Source of the DNA: Paenisporosarcina sp. OV554
Lineage (GTDB): Bacteria > Bacillota > Bacilli > Bacillales_A > Planococcaceae
Assembly (NCBI RefSeq): GCF_003058165.1
Contig: NZ_QBUC01000008.1
Location: 88,980-152,979, forward strand
Length of the DNA: 64,000 bases
Direction: 5' to 3'
Under the pieces are notes generated by a model. It searched no databases. It had not been told where the DNA came from and worked only from the letters and a program-made list of their open reading frames with translations. Both the position numbers and the translations under genes were made by a program. Numbering within the stretch: position 1 is the first letter of the stretch; each line of letters opens with the position of its first letter. Positions 28,167-37,752 of this stretch are shown one piece after another.

Positions 28167-29127
28167 TGAAGACCTCAGGATGAATTGCTTTTGCCAATTC
28201 TAATAAACCTTCAGTTAAACGAGGACCTTGACGGCTTGTCGTATCAGCATCCACATCTATTACTGCTTTGTTTTTAACAGCTGTAACTGTGCCAAATCCT
28301 TCACGAGTTAAGACTTGCTCCGCTGCATTTGGTACATAATTACCGTAAGTTGTTAATATTACATCCGGATTACGTTTAACAATTTCTTCAGGGTCCATCA
28401 TAATCCAACCTTCTTGATCTGATGCTATATTTTCCGCATTCAAAATCTCGATCATTTCATTCATAAACGTGTTATTACCTGCTGTATAAATTTCTGGAGC
28501 TGGAGATACTTCCGTAAATACTTTTTTCTTCTCTTTAATGGTTGAAGCCTTTTCTTGAATTGTTGCTACTTCATCCTTCATTGTTTGTACCATTTCTTCC
28601 GCTTCTTTATTCATATCTGTCGCTTGTCCAATAGTCGCCATCGTGTCATACACTTCATCAAAGCTAACTGCAGATTTCACAACATAAACGTTTAACCCTG
28701 CATCACGCATTTGTTTAATTCCAGCGTCACCTACTCCAAGACCTGATTCATGTGCAAGTACTAAATCTGGATTTAAAGAAATAATTTTTTCTACATTAAA
28801 TTCTTGTCCACCAATTTTTTCTTTAGAAGCAACTTCTTCTGGGTAGTTATCGTAATCTGAAACTCCCACTATTTTTTCTTCTAAGCCAAGAGCATACAAA
28901 ATTTCTGTATTGCTTGGAATCATTGAAACGATTGCTTTTGGTGCTTCTTCTAATGTGATTTCATTATCAGTGACATCCTTAATTGTTAGAGGAAATTGTG
29001 AAGCCTCTTGTCCAACTTCTGTTTCAGTTGTTTTGCTGTCTACAGTTTCCGCTTTTTCTTGCCCACATGCTGTTAATAAGATCGCTGCAAGCGCAGTTGC
29101 GAGCCATAATTGCCAAATCTTCTTCAT
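28159..29127 (-). CDS. btuF: Cobalamin ABC transporter substrate-binding lipoprotein
   Basis: A 322-residue lipoprotein. The signal peptide MKKIWQLWLATALAAILLTAC ends with a lipobox (LTAC, acylated Cys at about 21). The mature part is a helical-backbone binding protein (TroA/BtuF fold) with AIVSMIPSNTEILYALGL, GVSDYDNYPEEV, LNPDLVLAHE and NPDVILTTYGNYV. It captures corrinoids outside the membrane for BtuC. It is the first gene behind the cobalamin riboswitch, and GAGGAGGAA precedes the ATG. Confidence 0.92.
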   Translation of the reverse strand: MKKIWQLWLATALAAILLTACGQEKAETVDSKTTETEVGQEASQFPLTIKDVTDNEITLEEAPKAIVSMIPSNTEILYALGLEEKIVGVSDYDNYPEEVASKEKIGGQEFNVEKIISLNPDLVLAHESGLGVGDAGIKQMRDAGLNVYVVKSAVSFDEVYDTMATIGQATDMNKEAEEMVQTMKDEVATIQEKASTIKEKKKVFTEVSPAPEIYTAGNNTFMNEMIEILNAENIASDQEGWIMMDPEEIVKRNPDVILTTYGNYVPNAAEQVLTREGFGTVTAVKNKAVIDVDADTTSRQGPRLTEGLLELAKAIHPEVFSE

Positions 29128-29177
29128 CTTTGTATTCCTCCTCGATATGTTGTGTTCATTGATGTGTCTTAAGACAC

Positions 29178-29205
29178 AAAAAAATCCTCCGCGAGTCGTC
29201 GGAAG
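29178..29205 (-). terminator. Riboswitch expression-platform terminator
   Basis: On the minus strand CTTCCG...CGGAGG forms a hairpin (29186-29191 with 29200-29205) followed by ATTTTTTTG. It lies between the aptamer and btuF, so the riboswitch probably acts by premature termination. Confidence 0.75.
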
Positions 29206-29290
29206 ATGGTTGGTTGAATATTTGCTTTTGCTAAAATGAGCACGAGCTGATTCACACCATTCCTATCCTCGTAGGGTTGCTGAGTGTTCG

Positions 29291-29468
29291 CACGTAGGCA
29301 GGTCTCCTGGCTTGTGATTAGTGGATTAGTGCGTCTTCCCAAAGCAATGTGTGTGCTTCAGTGACTTGATGCGCTTTCCTCTCACATACAGTGGCGGGAC
29401 CGCGTCGGAGTTGAACCGACTTCCCTTTTAACTCTGCGATTGAAGCAGAGCACCTTCGTGTTGGGGCT
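29291..29468 (-). promoter_or_regulatory. Adenosylcobalamin riboswitch
   Basis: On the minus strand the conserved pieces come in order: AACACGAAGGTGCTC, GGGAAGTCGGTTCAACTCCG, CGCGGTCCCGCCACTGT, and the B12 box AAGCCAGGAGACCTGCC followed by TACGTG. These are the signatures of the Rfam-type cobalamin riboswitch. It heads the 13-gene btuF to cblS operon and is followed by a terminator at 29178-29205. Binding of AdoCbl would reduce read-through. Confidence 0.97.
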
Positions 29469-29483
29469 ATGTAATTCATTTTC

Positions 29484-29511
29484 ATTATACATGAATTCCT
29501 TTAAGTGTCGA
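29484..29511 (-). promoter_or_regulatory. Sigma-A promoter of the cobalamin operon
   Basis: On the minus strand TCGACA (29506-29511) and TATAAT (29484-29489) are 16 bases apart, placing the start of transcription just before the aptamer. Confidence 0.75.
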
Positions 29512-29695
29512 GAAGGTTTTTAGTAAACTCTAGCGGAACACTTTGTAGCATGACTATGTGTGATATGTTTTTGTCTTTCCTGTTGTAACTTGATATAGCG
29601 GATACTACTACGTTTATTTTATATTTGTAACACTTGGTCTATTATTACGTACTTTAACTGGCGGCACTTGGTTAAAACGAGTTCAAGAAATCGCA

Positions 29696-29731
29696 CAAAA
29701 AAGTGCGTCTCCATTTATTATGGAAACGCAC
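29696..29731 (-). terminator. Rho-independent terminator after the candidate structured RNA
   Basis: GTGCGTCTCCAT (29703-29714) pairs with ATGGAAACGCAC (29720-29731) with one mismatch. On the minus strand TTTTTTG follows. No coding gene lies upstream of it on this strand before argS and its own terminator. Confidence 0.85.
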
Positions 29732-29799
29732 CTTGAATGAGGAATAATAGATCACTTATTATTTACTGTTTTTCGGATTCAGTTTACTGTGTCATGATA

Positions 29800-29960
29800 A
29801 GCCACACAAAAAACCCTTTCCATGTGAATAAAGATGAAGGCTACGTAGCCATACGTGTAGGCACTTCCTGGGTGCTTCCCCCTCTCTTCCTTATTCATTA
29901 GGAGGGTGTAGCACGTTGGCTTTCCAAAGCTCCCCGGAAACCTGAGTGATAAAGTTCAAT
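29800..29960 (-). ncRNA. Candidate structured RNA of unknown class
   Basis: This gene-free stretch carries several compatible and competing helices. AGCCATACGTG (29847-29857) pairs with CACGTTGGCT (29912-29921) to close a domain. CCCTC (29880-29884) pairs with GAGGG (29902-29906) inside it. GGCTTTCC (29918-29925) can pair with GGAAACC (29936-29942), and GGCTACGTAGCC (29840-29850) is self-complementary, so alternatives exist. It lies after the argS terminator and before a separate terminator at 29696-29731, both on the minus strand, which suggests a transcript of about 250 bases. I compared it with common riboswitches, 6S, SRP and RNase P RNA from memory and found no match. Confidence 0.4.
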
Positions 29961-29992
29961 TGCTTTTGCATTCTTATCATTATTCGGCAAAC

Positions 29993-30032
29993 AAAAACAG
30001 CCATTTCACATCTAACTTGTGAAATGGCTGTT
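29993..30032 (-). terminator. Rho-independent terminator after argS
   Basis: ACAGCCATTTCAC and GTGAAATGGCTGT form a perfect 13-bp stem (29997-30031). On the minus strand TTTTTGTTTG follows. Confidence 0.95.
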
Positions 30033-30041
30033 GTTAATTTT

Positions 30042-31709
30042 CTACATTTTTTCTGGAGCGCTTACGCCGATTAGACGAAGTGCATTTGCTATGGTTGTGC
30101 GGACTGCAGTGATGAGAGCAAGTCTTGCACGGGTCATATCTTCGTTCGAAGCATCTAATACTTTTTCAGCATTGTAGAAGCTATGGAAAGTTGCTGCTAG
30201 TTCTTGAATGTATGTTGCCAGGCGGTGTGGAGAGCGAATTTTCGCTGCATCTGCCACGACTTGTGGGAAGTCGCCCACTTTCTTTAAGACATCGATTTCT
30301 TTTTCAGCTTGCAGCAAGTTTAGTTGATCCTCTGAAGCACTGAATCCTTGTTCTGCTGCAGAGCGCAAAATTGAGCTAATACGTGCATGTGCATATTGTG
30401 CGTAGAACACAGGGTTTTCGTTCGATTGTGAAACTGCTAAATCTAAATCGAAGTCCATATGTGAATCACCAGAACGCATGGCGAAGAAGTAACGAACAGC
30501 GTCTAAGCCAACCTCTTCTACAAGTTCACGCATGGTAACAGCTTTACCTGTACGTTTGCTCATTTTCATTTTTTCGCCGTCTTTGTACAATTGCACCATT
30601 TGTATAATGCTGACTTCAAGTGTATCGTTACCGTTTCCAAGTGCTTGAATTGCGGCTTTCATACGCGGAATGTAACCGTGGTGATCAGCACCCCAAATGT
30701 TGATTAACTTTTCAAAACCACGCGCAATTTTATCTTCATGATACGCAATATCAGGTGTTAAATAAGTAAATGAACCGTCATTTTTAATGAGTACACGGTC
30801 TTTGTCGTCACCAAATGTTGTTGAACGGAACCAAGTCGCGCCTTCTTCTTCAAAGACGTGACCATTTGCACGTAATTTATCTAGAGCCACTTCTATCTTG
30901 CCGTTTTCATATAAAGAAGTTTCTGAGTACCATTCATCAAAATTAACACGAAAATCAGCTAAATCTTGTTGTAATTTAGCAAGTTCTACTTTCAGACCAT
31001 GTGAGCGGAAGAATGCAAAACGCTCTTCGGCAGATTTCTCAAGTAACGCTTCACCATGCTCATTTGCCATAGCTTGGGCAATTTCAATAATGTCTTTGCC
31101 ATGATAGCCATCTTCCGGCATTTCTGCGTCTTGACCTAGAGCTTGCTTATAGCGAGCTTCTAATGAGTACGCTAGGTTGTTTATTTGGTTACCTGCATCG
31201 TTAATATAGTATTCGCGTGAAACGTTATAGCCTGCATAATCCAGGACATTACATAAAGAATCACCGACAGATGCACCACGAGCATGACCTAAATGCAAGT
31301 CGCCTGTTGGATTAGCTGATACAAACTCTACTTGAATCTTTTGATTCCCACCCGCATTTGAACGACCATAATCAGCACCTTGTGCAAGCACTGCTTTTAC
31401 TACATCAGCTAAGTAATCCTTACGAATCGAAATATTCATAAATCCAGGACCAGCTATCTCGATTTTCTCGATAACTGTACCTGATGTTTCAAGATTTTCT
31501 AGAATCGCTTCTGCTATCGCACGAGGTGGTTTTTTAGCAAGTTTCGTTAGCTGCATGGCAATATTGGTTGCGTAATCACCGTTCGCTTTGTCGCGAGGGG
31601 CTTCTAAATGAATGGCTGGAAGGCCTTCTGTGTCTGTTAATTGTGCTTTTAAAATAGCTTGTTGTAACGCTTCTTTTATGGATTGTTGAACTTGTTCTAC
31701 TGCGTTCAT
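30042..31709 (-). CDS. argS: Arginyl-tRNA synthetase
   Basis: Class I aminoacyl-tRNA synthetase, 555 residues, charging tRNA-Arg. The N-terminal additional domain (residues 1-115) is followed by the HIGH motif as [14 protein letters not shown] (HLGH at 139-142), the KMSKS motif as [15 protein letters not shown], and a C-terminal anticodon-binding helical domain ending [12 protein letters not shown]. It overlaps the upstream ywiB gene by four bases, the same pair as in B. subtilis. Confidence 0.98.
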   Translation of the reverse strand: MNAVEQVQQSIKEALQQAILKAQLTDTEGLPAIHLEAPRDKANGDYATNIAMQLTKLAKKPPRAIAEAILENLETSGTVIEKIEIAGPGFMNISIRKDYLADVVKAVLAQGADYGRSNAGGNQKIQVEFVSANPTGDLHLGHARGASVGDSLCNVLDYAGYNVSREYYINDAGNQINNLAYSLEARYKQALGQDAEMPEDGYHGKDIIEIAQAMANEHGEALLEKSAEERFAFFRSHGLKVELAKLQQDLADFRVNFDEWYSETSLYENGKIEVALDKLRANGHVFEEEGATWFRSTTFGDDKDRVLIKNDGSFTYLTPDIAYHEDKIARGFEKLINIWGADHHGYIPRMKAAIQALGNGNDTLEVSIIQMVQLYKDGEKMKMSKRTGKAVTMRELVEEVGLDAVRYFFAMRSGDSHMDFDLDLAVSQSNENPVFYAQYAHARISSILRSAAEQGFSASEDQLNLLQAEKEIDVLKKVGDFPQVVADAAKIRSPHRLATYIQELAATFHSFYNAEKVLDASNEDMTRARLALITAVRTTIANALRLIGVSAPEKM

Positions 31710-32128
31710 TGCGATCCCTCCGTGTAATGAAATTCGAGTGTGTATTCGCCAACGGGTTGTCCGCTCACGGTTAAATCATATTGAACGACAAAATTTCCAT
31801 CGTTTTTATTTTTTTCAAACGCTATTTTTCGCGTCATGGTCGAAACCATTAATACGCCATATTCGCTCTCATAACTGCCTGTCTGTTGTGAATTCTCCAA
31901 GAACGGAAGTCGCATATTTACTCCGCCACTTCGCAAAACGAGTGCTTCTGTTTCGCCCATTTTGACGGTGGTGTTAATTTTATTATTGTCTTGCATTTCT
32001 TCATATTTTAAATAAGAATTTCCTCTTTTTTCAATAATAGTGCCAGATGCCCATAATTCATAAATTTCCGGTTCTTCGTTAGGTTGCCGAATGGTCGTTT
32101 TTAACTTTACTTTTACTTGTGTGTTCAA
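31706..32128 (-). CDS. ywiB: DUF1934 family protein YwiB
   Basis: A 140-residue protein of the YwiB/DUF1934 family, a calycin-like small beta-barrel by structure of relatives; function unknown. Features are [11 protein letters not shown] at the start, [21 protein letters not shown] in the middle and [21 protein letters not shown] at the end. It is cytosolic with no signal or membrane segment. It is translationally coupled to argS (4-base overlap), a conserved arrangement in Bacilli. Confidence 0.88.
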   Translation of the reverse strand: MNTQVKVKLKTTIRQPNEEPEIYELWASGTIIEKRGNSYLKYEEMQDNNKINTTVKMGETEALVLRSGGVNMRLPFLENSQQTGSYESEYGVLMVSTMTRKIAFEKNKNDGNFVVQYDLTVSGQPVGEYTLEFHYTEGSQ

Positions 32129-32316
32129 GACAAGTCCACCCGCTTCCTTTTGTATGATTTCAATATAACCTTTTTATTATAAGGCATTTTACCCCTTCAT
32201 TTCAAATAACGTTTTATTATCGGTTTTCATATCACTTTACCTATAAAAAAATTTCCGCAATTGTATTTTTATGTATGATATACTGACGCTAGAATTTTGT
32301 TTGGGAGGCGAAAGTC

Positions 32317-33414
32317 ATGCTTTTCGATTTGCTGATAAATTTTTGTATCTTATTTACTTTTGCCGTCTTATCTTACTGGCCCTTTCAAGATACTGTACGC
32401 TCTAATTTTCCGTTTCTGAAAGCTCATCCGTATATTATTGGAATTATGTCCGGTCTAGCTGGCTTTATTTTAATGGAATCGTCTGTTGACTTGTCAGATA
32501 CGATTATGGTTGATGCCAGACATGTTGTGATTGTCATTGCCGGAATTTTGGGAGGACCTATAGCTCCTATTATTAGTGGACTTATTATTGGTTTAGCGCG
32601 TATTTTTATGACGGATGCTGTCACGATCCCAGGTCTTCTTGGAGGGTTAAATGTGAGCGTTTTGGGGATTGTTATAGGATTATTTAGTTTTAAATATCCG
32701 ATGACCTTCAAAAATGCTCATCGTTATTTTTATTATGCAACCGCTCAAACTGCAGTACTAATTGCCATCTTAATTCATCAAACAACTACTAATTATTTGC
32801 ATATTGTGTATTTTATTTTATACTCAGCCTTCTCATTCTTTACGGTATTATTTATTCTAATCGAGTTAAACGGCCATTTTAAGAAATTTCGACATACTGA
32901 ATTGTTGGCGGAAACAGATTATTTAACTGGTCTTTATAATAACCGTAAGTTTGAGCAACTGACACATTCCTACATAACGGATTCAACGAAACCATTCAGT
33001 ATGATTTCAATAGACATTGATCACTTTAAGAAAGTGAACGATCTTTATGGACATCCGATTGGTGATGAAATTTTGAAAGAACTTGGAGCTCGACTAAAAA
33101 ACCTAGTCTCTTCGCGGGAAGGATACGTTACTCGAAACGGTGGCGAACAATTTGTTGTGTTACTGCCAAATTCTCCTCCTGCCATGGGGCTTGATTTAGG
33201 TGAACGCATTCGCTCAAGTATTGCACGGAGCCCTTTCCCAGTTTCAGATAATCAACAAGAACAAGTGACCATTACCGTCTCAATCGGTGTCAGTTCATAT
33301 CCTGATAATGGAATGACTATTCAAGAACTTTATAGTGCTGCAGATACAGCTATGTATGAAGCGAAAGCGATTGGTCGTAATCGTGTTTTCCACTACACAA
33401 ATAGAAAAGCGTGA
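32317..33414 (+). CDS. Membrane GGDEF-domain protein (putative diguanylate cyclase)
   Basis: A 365-residue protein. Residues 1-185 hold about six membrane segments of the 5TM-5TMR/LytS type (VDARHVVIVIAGILGGPIAP is typical). Residues 195-365 are a GGDEF domain: DYLTGLYNNRKFE, SIDIDHFKKVNDLYGHPIGD, and SADTAMYEAKAIGRNRVF. The active-site loop reads GGEQF at 275-279, so the fourth position is Gln instead of Glu, and no RxxD inhibitory site precedes it. It may make c-di-GMP weakly or only bind nucleotide. GGGAGG precedes the ATG. It stands alone, divergent from ywiB. Confidence 0.9.
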   Translation: MLFDLLINFCILFTFAVLSYWPFQDTVRSNFPFLKAHPYIIGIMSGLAGFILMESSVDLSDTIMVDARHVVIVIAGILGGPIAPIISGLIIGLARIFMTDAVTIPGLLGGLNVSVLGIVIGLFSFKYPMTFKNAHRYFYYATAQTAVLIAILIHQTTTNYLHIVYFILYSAFSFFTVLFILIELNGHFKKFRHTELLAETDYLTGLYNNRKFEQLTHSYITDSTKPFSMISIDIDHFKKVNDLYGHPIGDEILKELGARLKNLVSSREGYVTRNGGEQFVVLLPNSPPAMGLDLGERIRSSIARSPFPVSDNQQEQVTITVSIGVSSYPDNGMTIQELYSAADTAMYEAKAIGRNRVFHYTNRKA

Positions 33415-33444
33415 TGCTCTCATTATTGAGAAGCATCACGCTTT
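33406..33444. terminator. Terminator hairpin after the GGDEF gene
   Basis: AAAGCGTGATGCT and AGCATCACGCTTT pair perfectly (33406-33418 with 33432-33444), with TTC following on the plus strand. It includes the stop codon of the GGDEF gene. Confidence 0.9.
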
Positions 33445-33523
33445 TTCTATATCATCCGTCGAATGCGTGGAACTTTACCATACAATTATTAATACTTGTG
33501 AAGGATTCTAGTCTCTATACACT

Positions 33524-33555
33524 GTCTAGTTCCAAGCGCCAGCTCGCACCTAAGC
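33524..33555. repeat. Dispersed 32-bp repeat, copy 1
   Basis: Nearly identical to the reverse complement of 39102-39133; the core is CAAGCGCCAG and CGCACCTAAGC. The following bases to about 33625 (GCGGAAACAGG, CGGTGTCGGGCTAG, GCTCTCCACTTTTC) match a wider intergenic repeat type that is also seen, shorter, at 44230-44275. Confidence 0.8.
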
Positions 33556-33638
33556 TTCAGTAACTCATGCGGAAACAGGTTTCCGATTCGTTCCTTCCAA
33601 CACCGGTGTCGGGCTAGATTGACGCTCTCCACTTTTCT

Positions 33639-34514
33639 TTATTTTAACCAACCTAATAGCATTTCACGAATTAATTTGCTCGCCGTGTTAGCCGTTTGTT
33701 CAGATGAGTCGTAAATTGGAGCAACTTCAACTAAGTCAAAGCCAACAACGTTGACGTCTGATCCAGCGATTGCATGGATAGACGCTAACAACTCACGAGA
33801 TGTAATACCACCGCAGTCTACTGTTCCAGTACCTGGTGCATGTGCAGGATCAAGTACATCAATATCAATGGTTACATAAACAGGACGACCTGCAAGTGTT
33901 GGTAAAATTTCTTTTAATGGCTCGAGTACTTCAAATTTCGAGATGTGCATGCCGTTTTCTTTTGCCCACACGAACTCTTCTTTCATACCTGAACGAATGC
34001 CGAATGAATAGACGTTTTTTGGTCCGATATGGTCAGCAATTTTACGAATAGGTGTTGAATGAGAAAGTGCTTCCCCTTCATAAGAAACGCGTAAATCCGT
34101 ATGTGCATCCATGTGAATAATAGCTAAATCCGGATGTTTTTCCGCTACAGCTTTCATCACTGGCCACGATACTAAATGTTCGCCTCCCATACCAACAGGA
34201 ATTTTTCCATCTTGCAAAAGTTGGCGAACGAATCCTTCGATGTAATCTATACTTTTCTGTGGGTTTCCGAATGGTAATGGAATATCCCCTGCATCAAAGT
34301 ATTTTACGTCATCAAGATCACGGTCTAAATAAGGACTATATTCTTCCAAACCAATCGACACTTCACGAATGCGTTGAGGGCCAAATCTTGAACCTGGACG
34401 GTAACTAACTGTCCAGTCCATTGGCATGCCATAAATGACAGCTTGTGATTCATCATAATTCGGATGACTTTTTATAAAGACATTTCCTGAATAAGCTTCA
34501 TCAAATCTCTCCAT
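33639..34514 (-). CDS. speB: Agmatinase
   Basis: A 291-residue ureohydrolase, splitting agmatine to putrescine and urea. The binuclear manganese motifs are GMGGEHLVSWP, IIHMDAHTDLRVSYEGE, VTIDIDVLDPAHAPGTGTVDCGG and the SFGIRSG loop. It lies three bases after speE, forming the speE-speB operon that yields putrescine and then spermidine. The length is typical of Bacillus SpeB. Confidence 0.95.
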   Translation of the reverse strand: MERFDEAYSGNVFIKSHPNYDESQAVIYGMPMDWTVSYRPGSRFGPQRIREVSIGLEEYSPYLDRDLDDVKYFDAGDIPLPFGNPQKSIDYIEGFVRQLLQDGKIPVGMGGEHLVSWPVMKAVAEKHPDLAIIHMDAHTDLRVSYEGEALSHSTPIRKIADHIGPKNVYSFGIRSGMKEEFVWAKENGMHISKFEVLEPLKEILPTLAGRPVYVTIDIDVLDPAHAPGTGTVDCGGITSRELLASIHAIAGSDVNVVGFDLVEVAPIYDSSEQTANTASKLIREMLLGWLK

Positions 34515-34517
34515 GTA

Positions 34518-35351
34518 TTATTCCCCCGTTAAATCTTTCACGAACTTCGGTAACACGAATGCCGCCGTATGCAATTCTTTCGTGTAGTATTTCGTGTCGA
34601 TTTCATGGAAACGTGAATCTTCCACTTTAAGTGGATCGTATTTTTTTGAACCTAATGTGAAACACCATAGACCGCTTGGGTAAGTCGGAATGTTAGCAGT
34701 ATATAAACGAGTGATAGGGAAAATTTCTTTCACGTCTTTTTGAACTTGCTTGATTAAATCTGGTGTAAACCAAGGGTTGTCCGACTGTGCCACAAAAATT
34801 CCATCTTCTTTTAATGCTTTTGAAATGCCTGCATAGAAACCTTTTGAGAACAAGTTCACAGCTGGTCCTACAGGTTCAGTTGAATCCACCATGATGACAT
34901 CATATTCATTTTCAGCTTTAGCAATGTGCATAAAACCGTCGCCTACTTGTACTTCTACACGTGGGTTTTCTAACTCTGATGCGATTGTTGGTAAATATTT
35001 TTTAGAGTACTCGATTACTTTGCCATCGATATCGACAAGTGTTGCTTTCTTCACTTGTGGATGTTTCATAATTTCTCGAATCACGCCACCGTCTCCGCCG
35101 CCTACTACTAAGACGTTTTCAGGGTTTGGATGTGTGAATAATGGCACGTGTGCCACCATTTCATGATAAACGAATTCGTCTTTTTCCGAAGTCATTACCA
35201 TGCCGTCTAGGAATAACATATTGCCCCATTCCGCCGTTTCCGCCATTTCGAGCAATTGGAAATCCGTTTGCTCCGTATGCAAGGTACGGTTCACCTTCAT
35301 CGTAATGCCAAAATTCTCGGTTTGTTTTTCTGTAAACCAAAATCCAGCCAT
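34518..35351 (-). CDS. speE: Spermidine synthase
   Basis: A 277-residue aminopropyltransferase, making spermidine from putrescine and decarboxylated S-adenosylmethionine. Motifs are [47 protein letters not shown], and the gate/catalytic region [13 protein letters not shown]. The frame is open upstream to 35432, but AAAGGAG lies eight bases before the ATG at 35351, matching the normal start [12 protein letters not shown] good sigma-A promoter lies upstream. Confidence 0.96.
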   Translation of the reverse strand: MAGFWFTEKQTENFGITMKVNRTLHTEQTDFQLLEMAETAEWGNMLFLDGMVMTSEKDEFVYHEMVAHVPLFTHPNPENVLVVGGGDGGVIREIMKHPQVKKATLVDIDGKVIEYSKKYLPTIASELENPRVEVQVGDGFMHIAKAENEYDVIMVDSTEPVGPAVNLFSKGFYAGISKALKEDGIFVAQSDNPWFTPDLIKQVQKDVKEIFPITRLYTANIPTYPSGLWCFTLGSKKYDPLKVEDSRFHEIDTKYYTKELHTAAFVLPKFVKDLTGE

Positions 35352-35442
35352 AATGCATTCTCCTTTACTTACGAGGTTAGTGGATCCGTTCCCGGCATGT
35401 AGCGAAAAAGAACGCGGTCTGCCGAAAAACAAATACAGAGAA

Positions 35443-35470
35443 AGTATAGAGGTTTTTTGTAAAAGTGCAA
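35443..35470 (-). promoter_or_regulatory. Sigma-A promoter of speE-speB
   Basis: On the minus strand TTGCAC (35465-35470) and TATACT (35443-35448) are 16 bases apart, about 95 bases before the speE start. Confidence 0.65.
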
Positions 35471-35638
35471 CTGTTTTTTCTTAACAGTCTTATTCAGATT
35501 TCATTACGGCGCATTTTATACGCGAAAATTTAATTAAATATACGTATGTTGTTAACTATTTTATCCGAAATCTGCGTTTAATCTGGACATGAAGTTACCA
35601 TACTACTAAAAACTATCGATGAATGGATTGATGTCAAA

Positions 35639-37732
35639 TTGGGACGAGTTGATTTGAAACTTCAAAAACGAAAACGTCAAAAAATTCGATCCGTTTTTTG
35701 GTACCTCCTTGTTTCATTAAGTGCATTATGCACCATTCTGTTAGCATTACGCATTTATGCACAAGTTCTCGGACCTCCTTCACTTGCGGTTTCAAAAGCA
35801 ACCGTTTTTTTAGATCGTAACAGTCATTCAATAGGAGACCGTTTTGCTGAACAGCGCCGATATTGGGTTGAGTTAGAAGACATGTCCCCATTTATTAGCG
35901 AAGCCATTTTGGCAGTGGAAGATCAAGAATTTTATGAGCATAACGGATTTGATTACACACGGATTGCATCTGCCTTATTAAAAGACGTCAAAGCGATGCG
36001 AAAAGTTGAAGGCGCAAGTACCATAACCCAGCAGTATGCACGTAATTTGTATTTAACACATGACAAAACGTGGACACGCAAAGCGAAAGAAGCTTTGTAT
36101 GCATACCGTATGGAAGTTTTTTATGAAAAAGATGTGTTGTTGGAAGGATATTTAAATACGGTGTACTTTGGACACGGTATGTACGGAGTAGAAGCTGCAA
36201 GTCGGTTTTATTTTGGTAAGCCAAGTAAGGATTTAACACTAGCTGAATCAGCCTTACTTATTTCCATTCCAAAAGGACCGAGTATCTATTCACCATTGAT
36301 TAACTCAGAAAATGCATACGAACGACAAAATGTTGTACTTACATTAATGGAATCTCAAAACATGGTGACGACTGAAGCTGTAAAACGGGCAAAAGACGAA
36401 AAAATCGTCTTAAAAAATGAAGAATGGAAAGCCACAAAGAGTGTTGCACCGTACTTCTTGGACGAAGCTTGGAAAGAAGCCGAACGAATTTTAAAATCAA
36501 AAGGTCGAGCAATTGCAGAAGGTGGCTGGACAATTGAAACAACTTTGGTCACACAACACCAAAAAGTTGCGGAAGAAGTTATTGCCGAGTGGCTACCAAA
36601 TAATAGCCTTGAAGTTGGGTTTGTCAGTATGGAACCAGAAACTGGCTACGTAACGGCATTAGTCGGCGGTCGTTCTTACTCCAATAGTCCATTTAACCGC
36701 GTGACACAAGCGAAGCGCCAACCAGGCTCAACCATTAAACCATTGTTATATGCGGCAGCTCTAGAAGAAGGGTTCTCTCCTTTGACCTTTTTAGAAAGTG
36801 AAAAAACGATTTTCACTTATGACGATGGACGCTCTAAATACGAACCTAATAATGTGAACGGTGAGTTTGCGAACCATCCGATTTCGTTAGCGCAAGCACT
36901 AGCAATTTCAGATAATATTTATGCCGTGAAAACACTTGAAAAAGTGGGATATAAACCTTTCCGTTCAGTTTTGGAGAGATTAGGTGTGAAAACATCAGCT
37001 CAAAATTCTCCCTCCATGGCGCTTGGAACGTCTGAAGTAACATTAAAAGATCTAACAGGTGCTTTTAATAAAATTGCAGGCGGAGGATTGGATCGAAAAA
37101 TCCAAACTGTGTTATCTATTAAAGATAGCCAAGGCGAAGTGGTATTTGAAGCGAATCCAGCTGAACGTAAAGATGATGACCGCGTGATGTCTAAGGACGA
37201 TGCATTCATTTTAACTCACTTAATGACGGGCATGTTTGATCCCGTTTTCAATGATTATGCACCTGCAACAGGCTTATCTATTCGAGGGAAACAAACGCGA
37301 CCATATGCTGCAAAATCAGGAACGACAAATTCAGATCAAGTGTTAGTTGGTTACTCCCCTTCATTAACCGCAGGTGTTTGGAATGGCTATGATGAAGGAA
37401 GAGAATTGCAGCTTGCAGAAGATAAACAAACGACAAAAAATATTTGGATCGATTTTATGGAGAAAGCTCATCAAGGCGTTTCGCCTGAACCATTCCTGCC
37501 AACCAAAGGTGTGAGTGGCACCATTATTGACATTGAAACTGGTGGATTAGCCGTATCTGAATGTTCGAAGCAAAGATTAGTGTACTTGAAACGGGAAGAC
37601 ATACCGAAGCGATTATGTACAGATCCTAAGCTACAGAAACAGTTAGTAGATGACATTGAAGATAACGAAATGATTGAAATGGATAGTGACGATCCATGGT
37701 CAATGTTCCCATTCTCATTCTTTAGGAATTGA
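35639..37732 (+). CDS. pbpG: Class A penicillin-binding protein (PbpG/YwhE-like)
   Basis: A bifunctional transglycosylase-transpeptidase of about 697 residues. One membrane helix (about 20-40) anchors it. The GT51 domain has VEDQEFYEHNGFDYTRIA, EGASTITQQYARNLYL and YGVEAASRFYFGK. The transpeptidase domain has the serine motif PGSTIKPLLYA, AISDNIYA (SDN) and AAKSGTTNSD (KSGT). It builds and cross-links peptidoglycan outside the membrane; B. subtilis PbpG acts in sporulation. The start is unclear: only TTG codons at 35639 and 35654 fit and neither has a strong ribosome site. The position near speE and ywhD matches ywhE. Confidence 0.93.
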   Translation: MGRVDLKLQKRKRQKIRSVFWYLLVSLSALCTILLALRIYAQVLGPPSLAVSKATVFLDRNSHSIGDRFAEQRRYWVELEDMSPFISEAILAVEDQEFYEHNGFDYTRIASALLKDVKAMRKVEGASTITQQYARNLYLTHDKTWTRKAKEALYAYRMEVFYEKDVLLEGYLNTVYFGHGMYGVEAASRFYFGKPSKDLTLAESALLISIPKGPSIYSPLINSENAYERQNVVLTLMESQNMVTTEAVKRAKDEKIVLKNEEWKATKSVAPYFLDEAWKEAERILKSKGRAIAEGGWTIETTLVTQHQKVAEEVIAEWLPNNSLEVGFVSMEPETGYVTALVGGRSYSNSPFNRVTQAKRQPGSTIKPLLYAAALEEGFSPLTFLESEKTIFTYDDGRSKYEPNNVNGEFANHPISLAQALAISDNIYAVKTLEKVGYKPFRSVLERLGVKTSAQNSPSMALGTSEVTLKDLTGAFNKIAGGGLDRKIQTVLSIKDSQGEVVFEANPAERKDDDRVMSKDDAFILTHLMTGMFDPVFNDYAPATGLSIRGKQTRPYAAKSGTTNSDQVLVGYSPSLTAGVWNGYDEGRELQLAEDKQTTKNIWIDFMEKAHQGVSPEPFLPTKGVSGTIIDIETGGLAVSECSKQRLVYLKREDIPKRLCTDPKLQKQLVDDIEDNEMIEMDSDDPWSMFPFSFFRN

Positions 37733-37752
37733 TATTTTTAATTGAATTGGGG

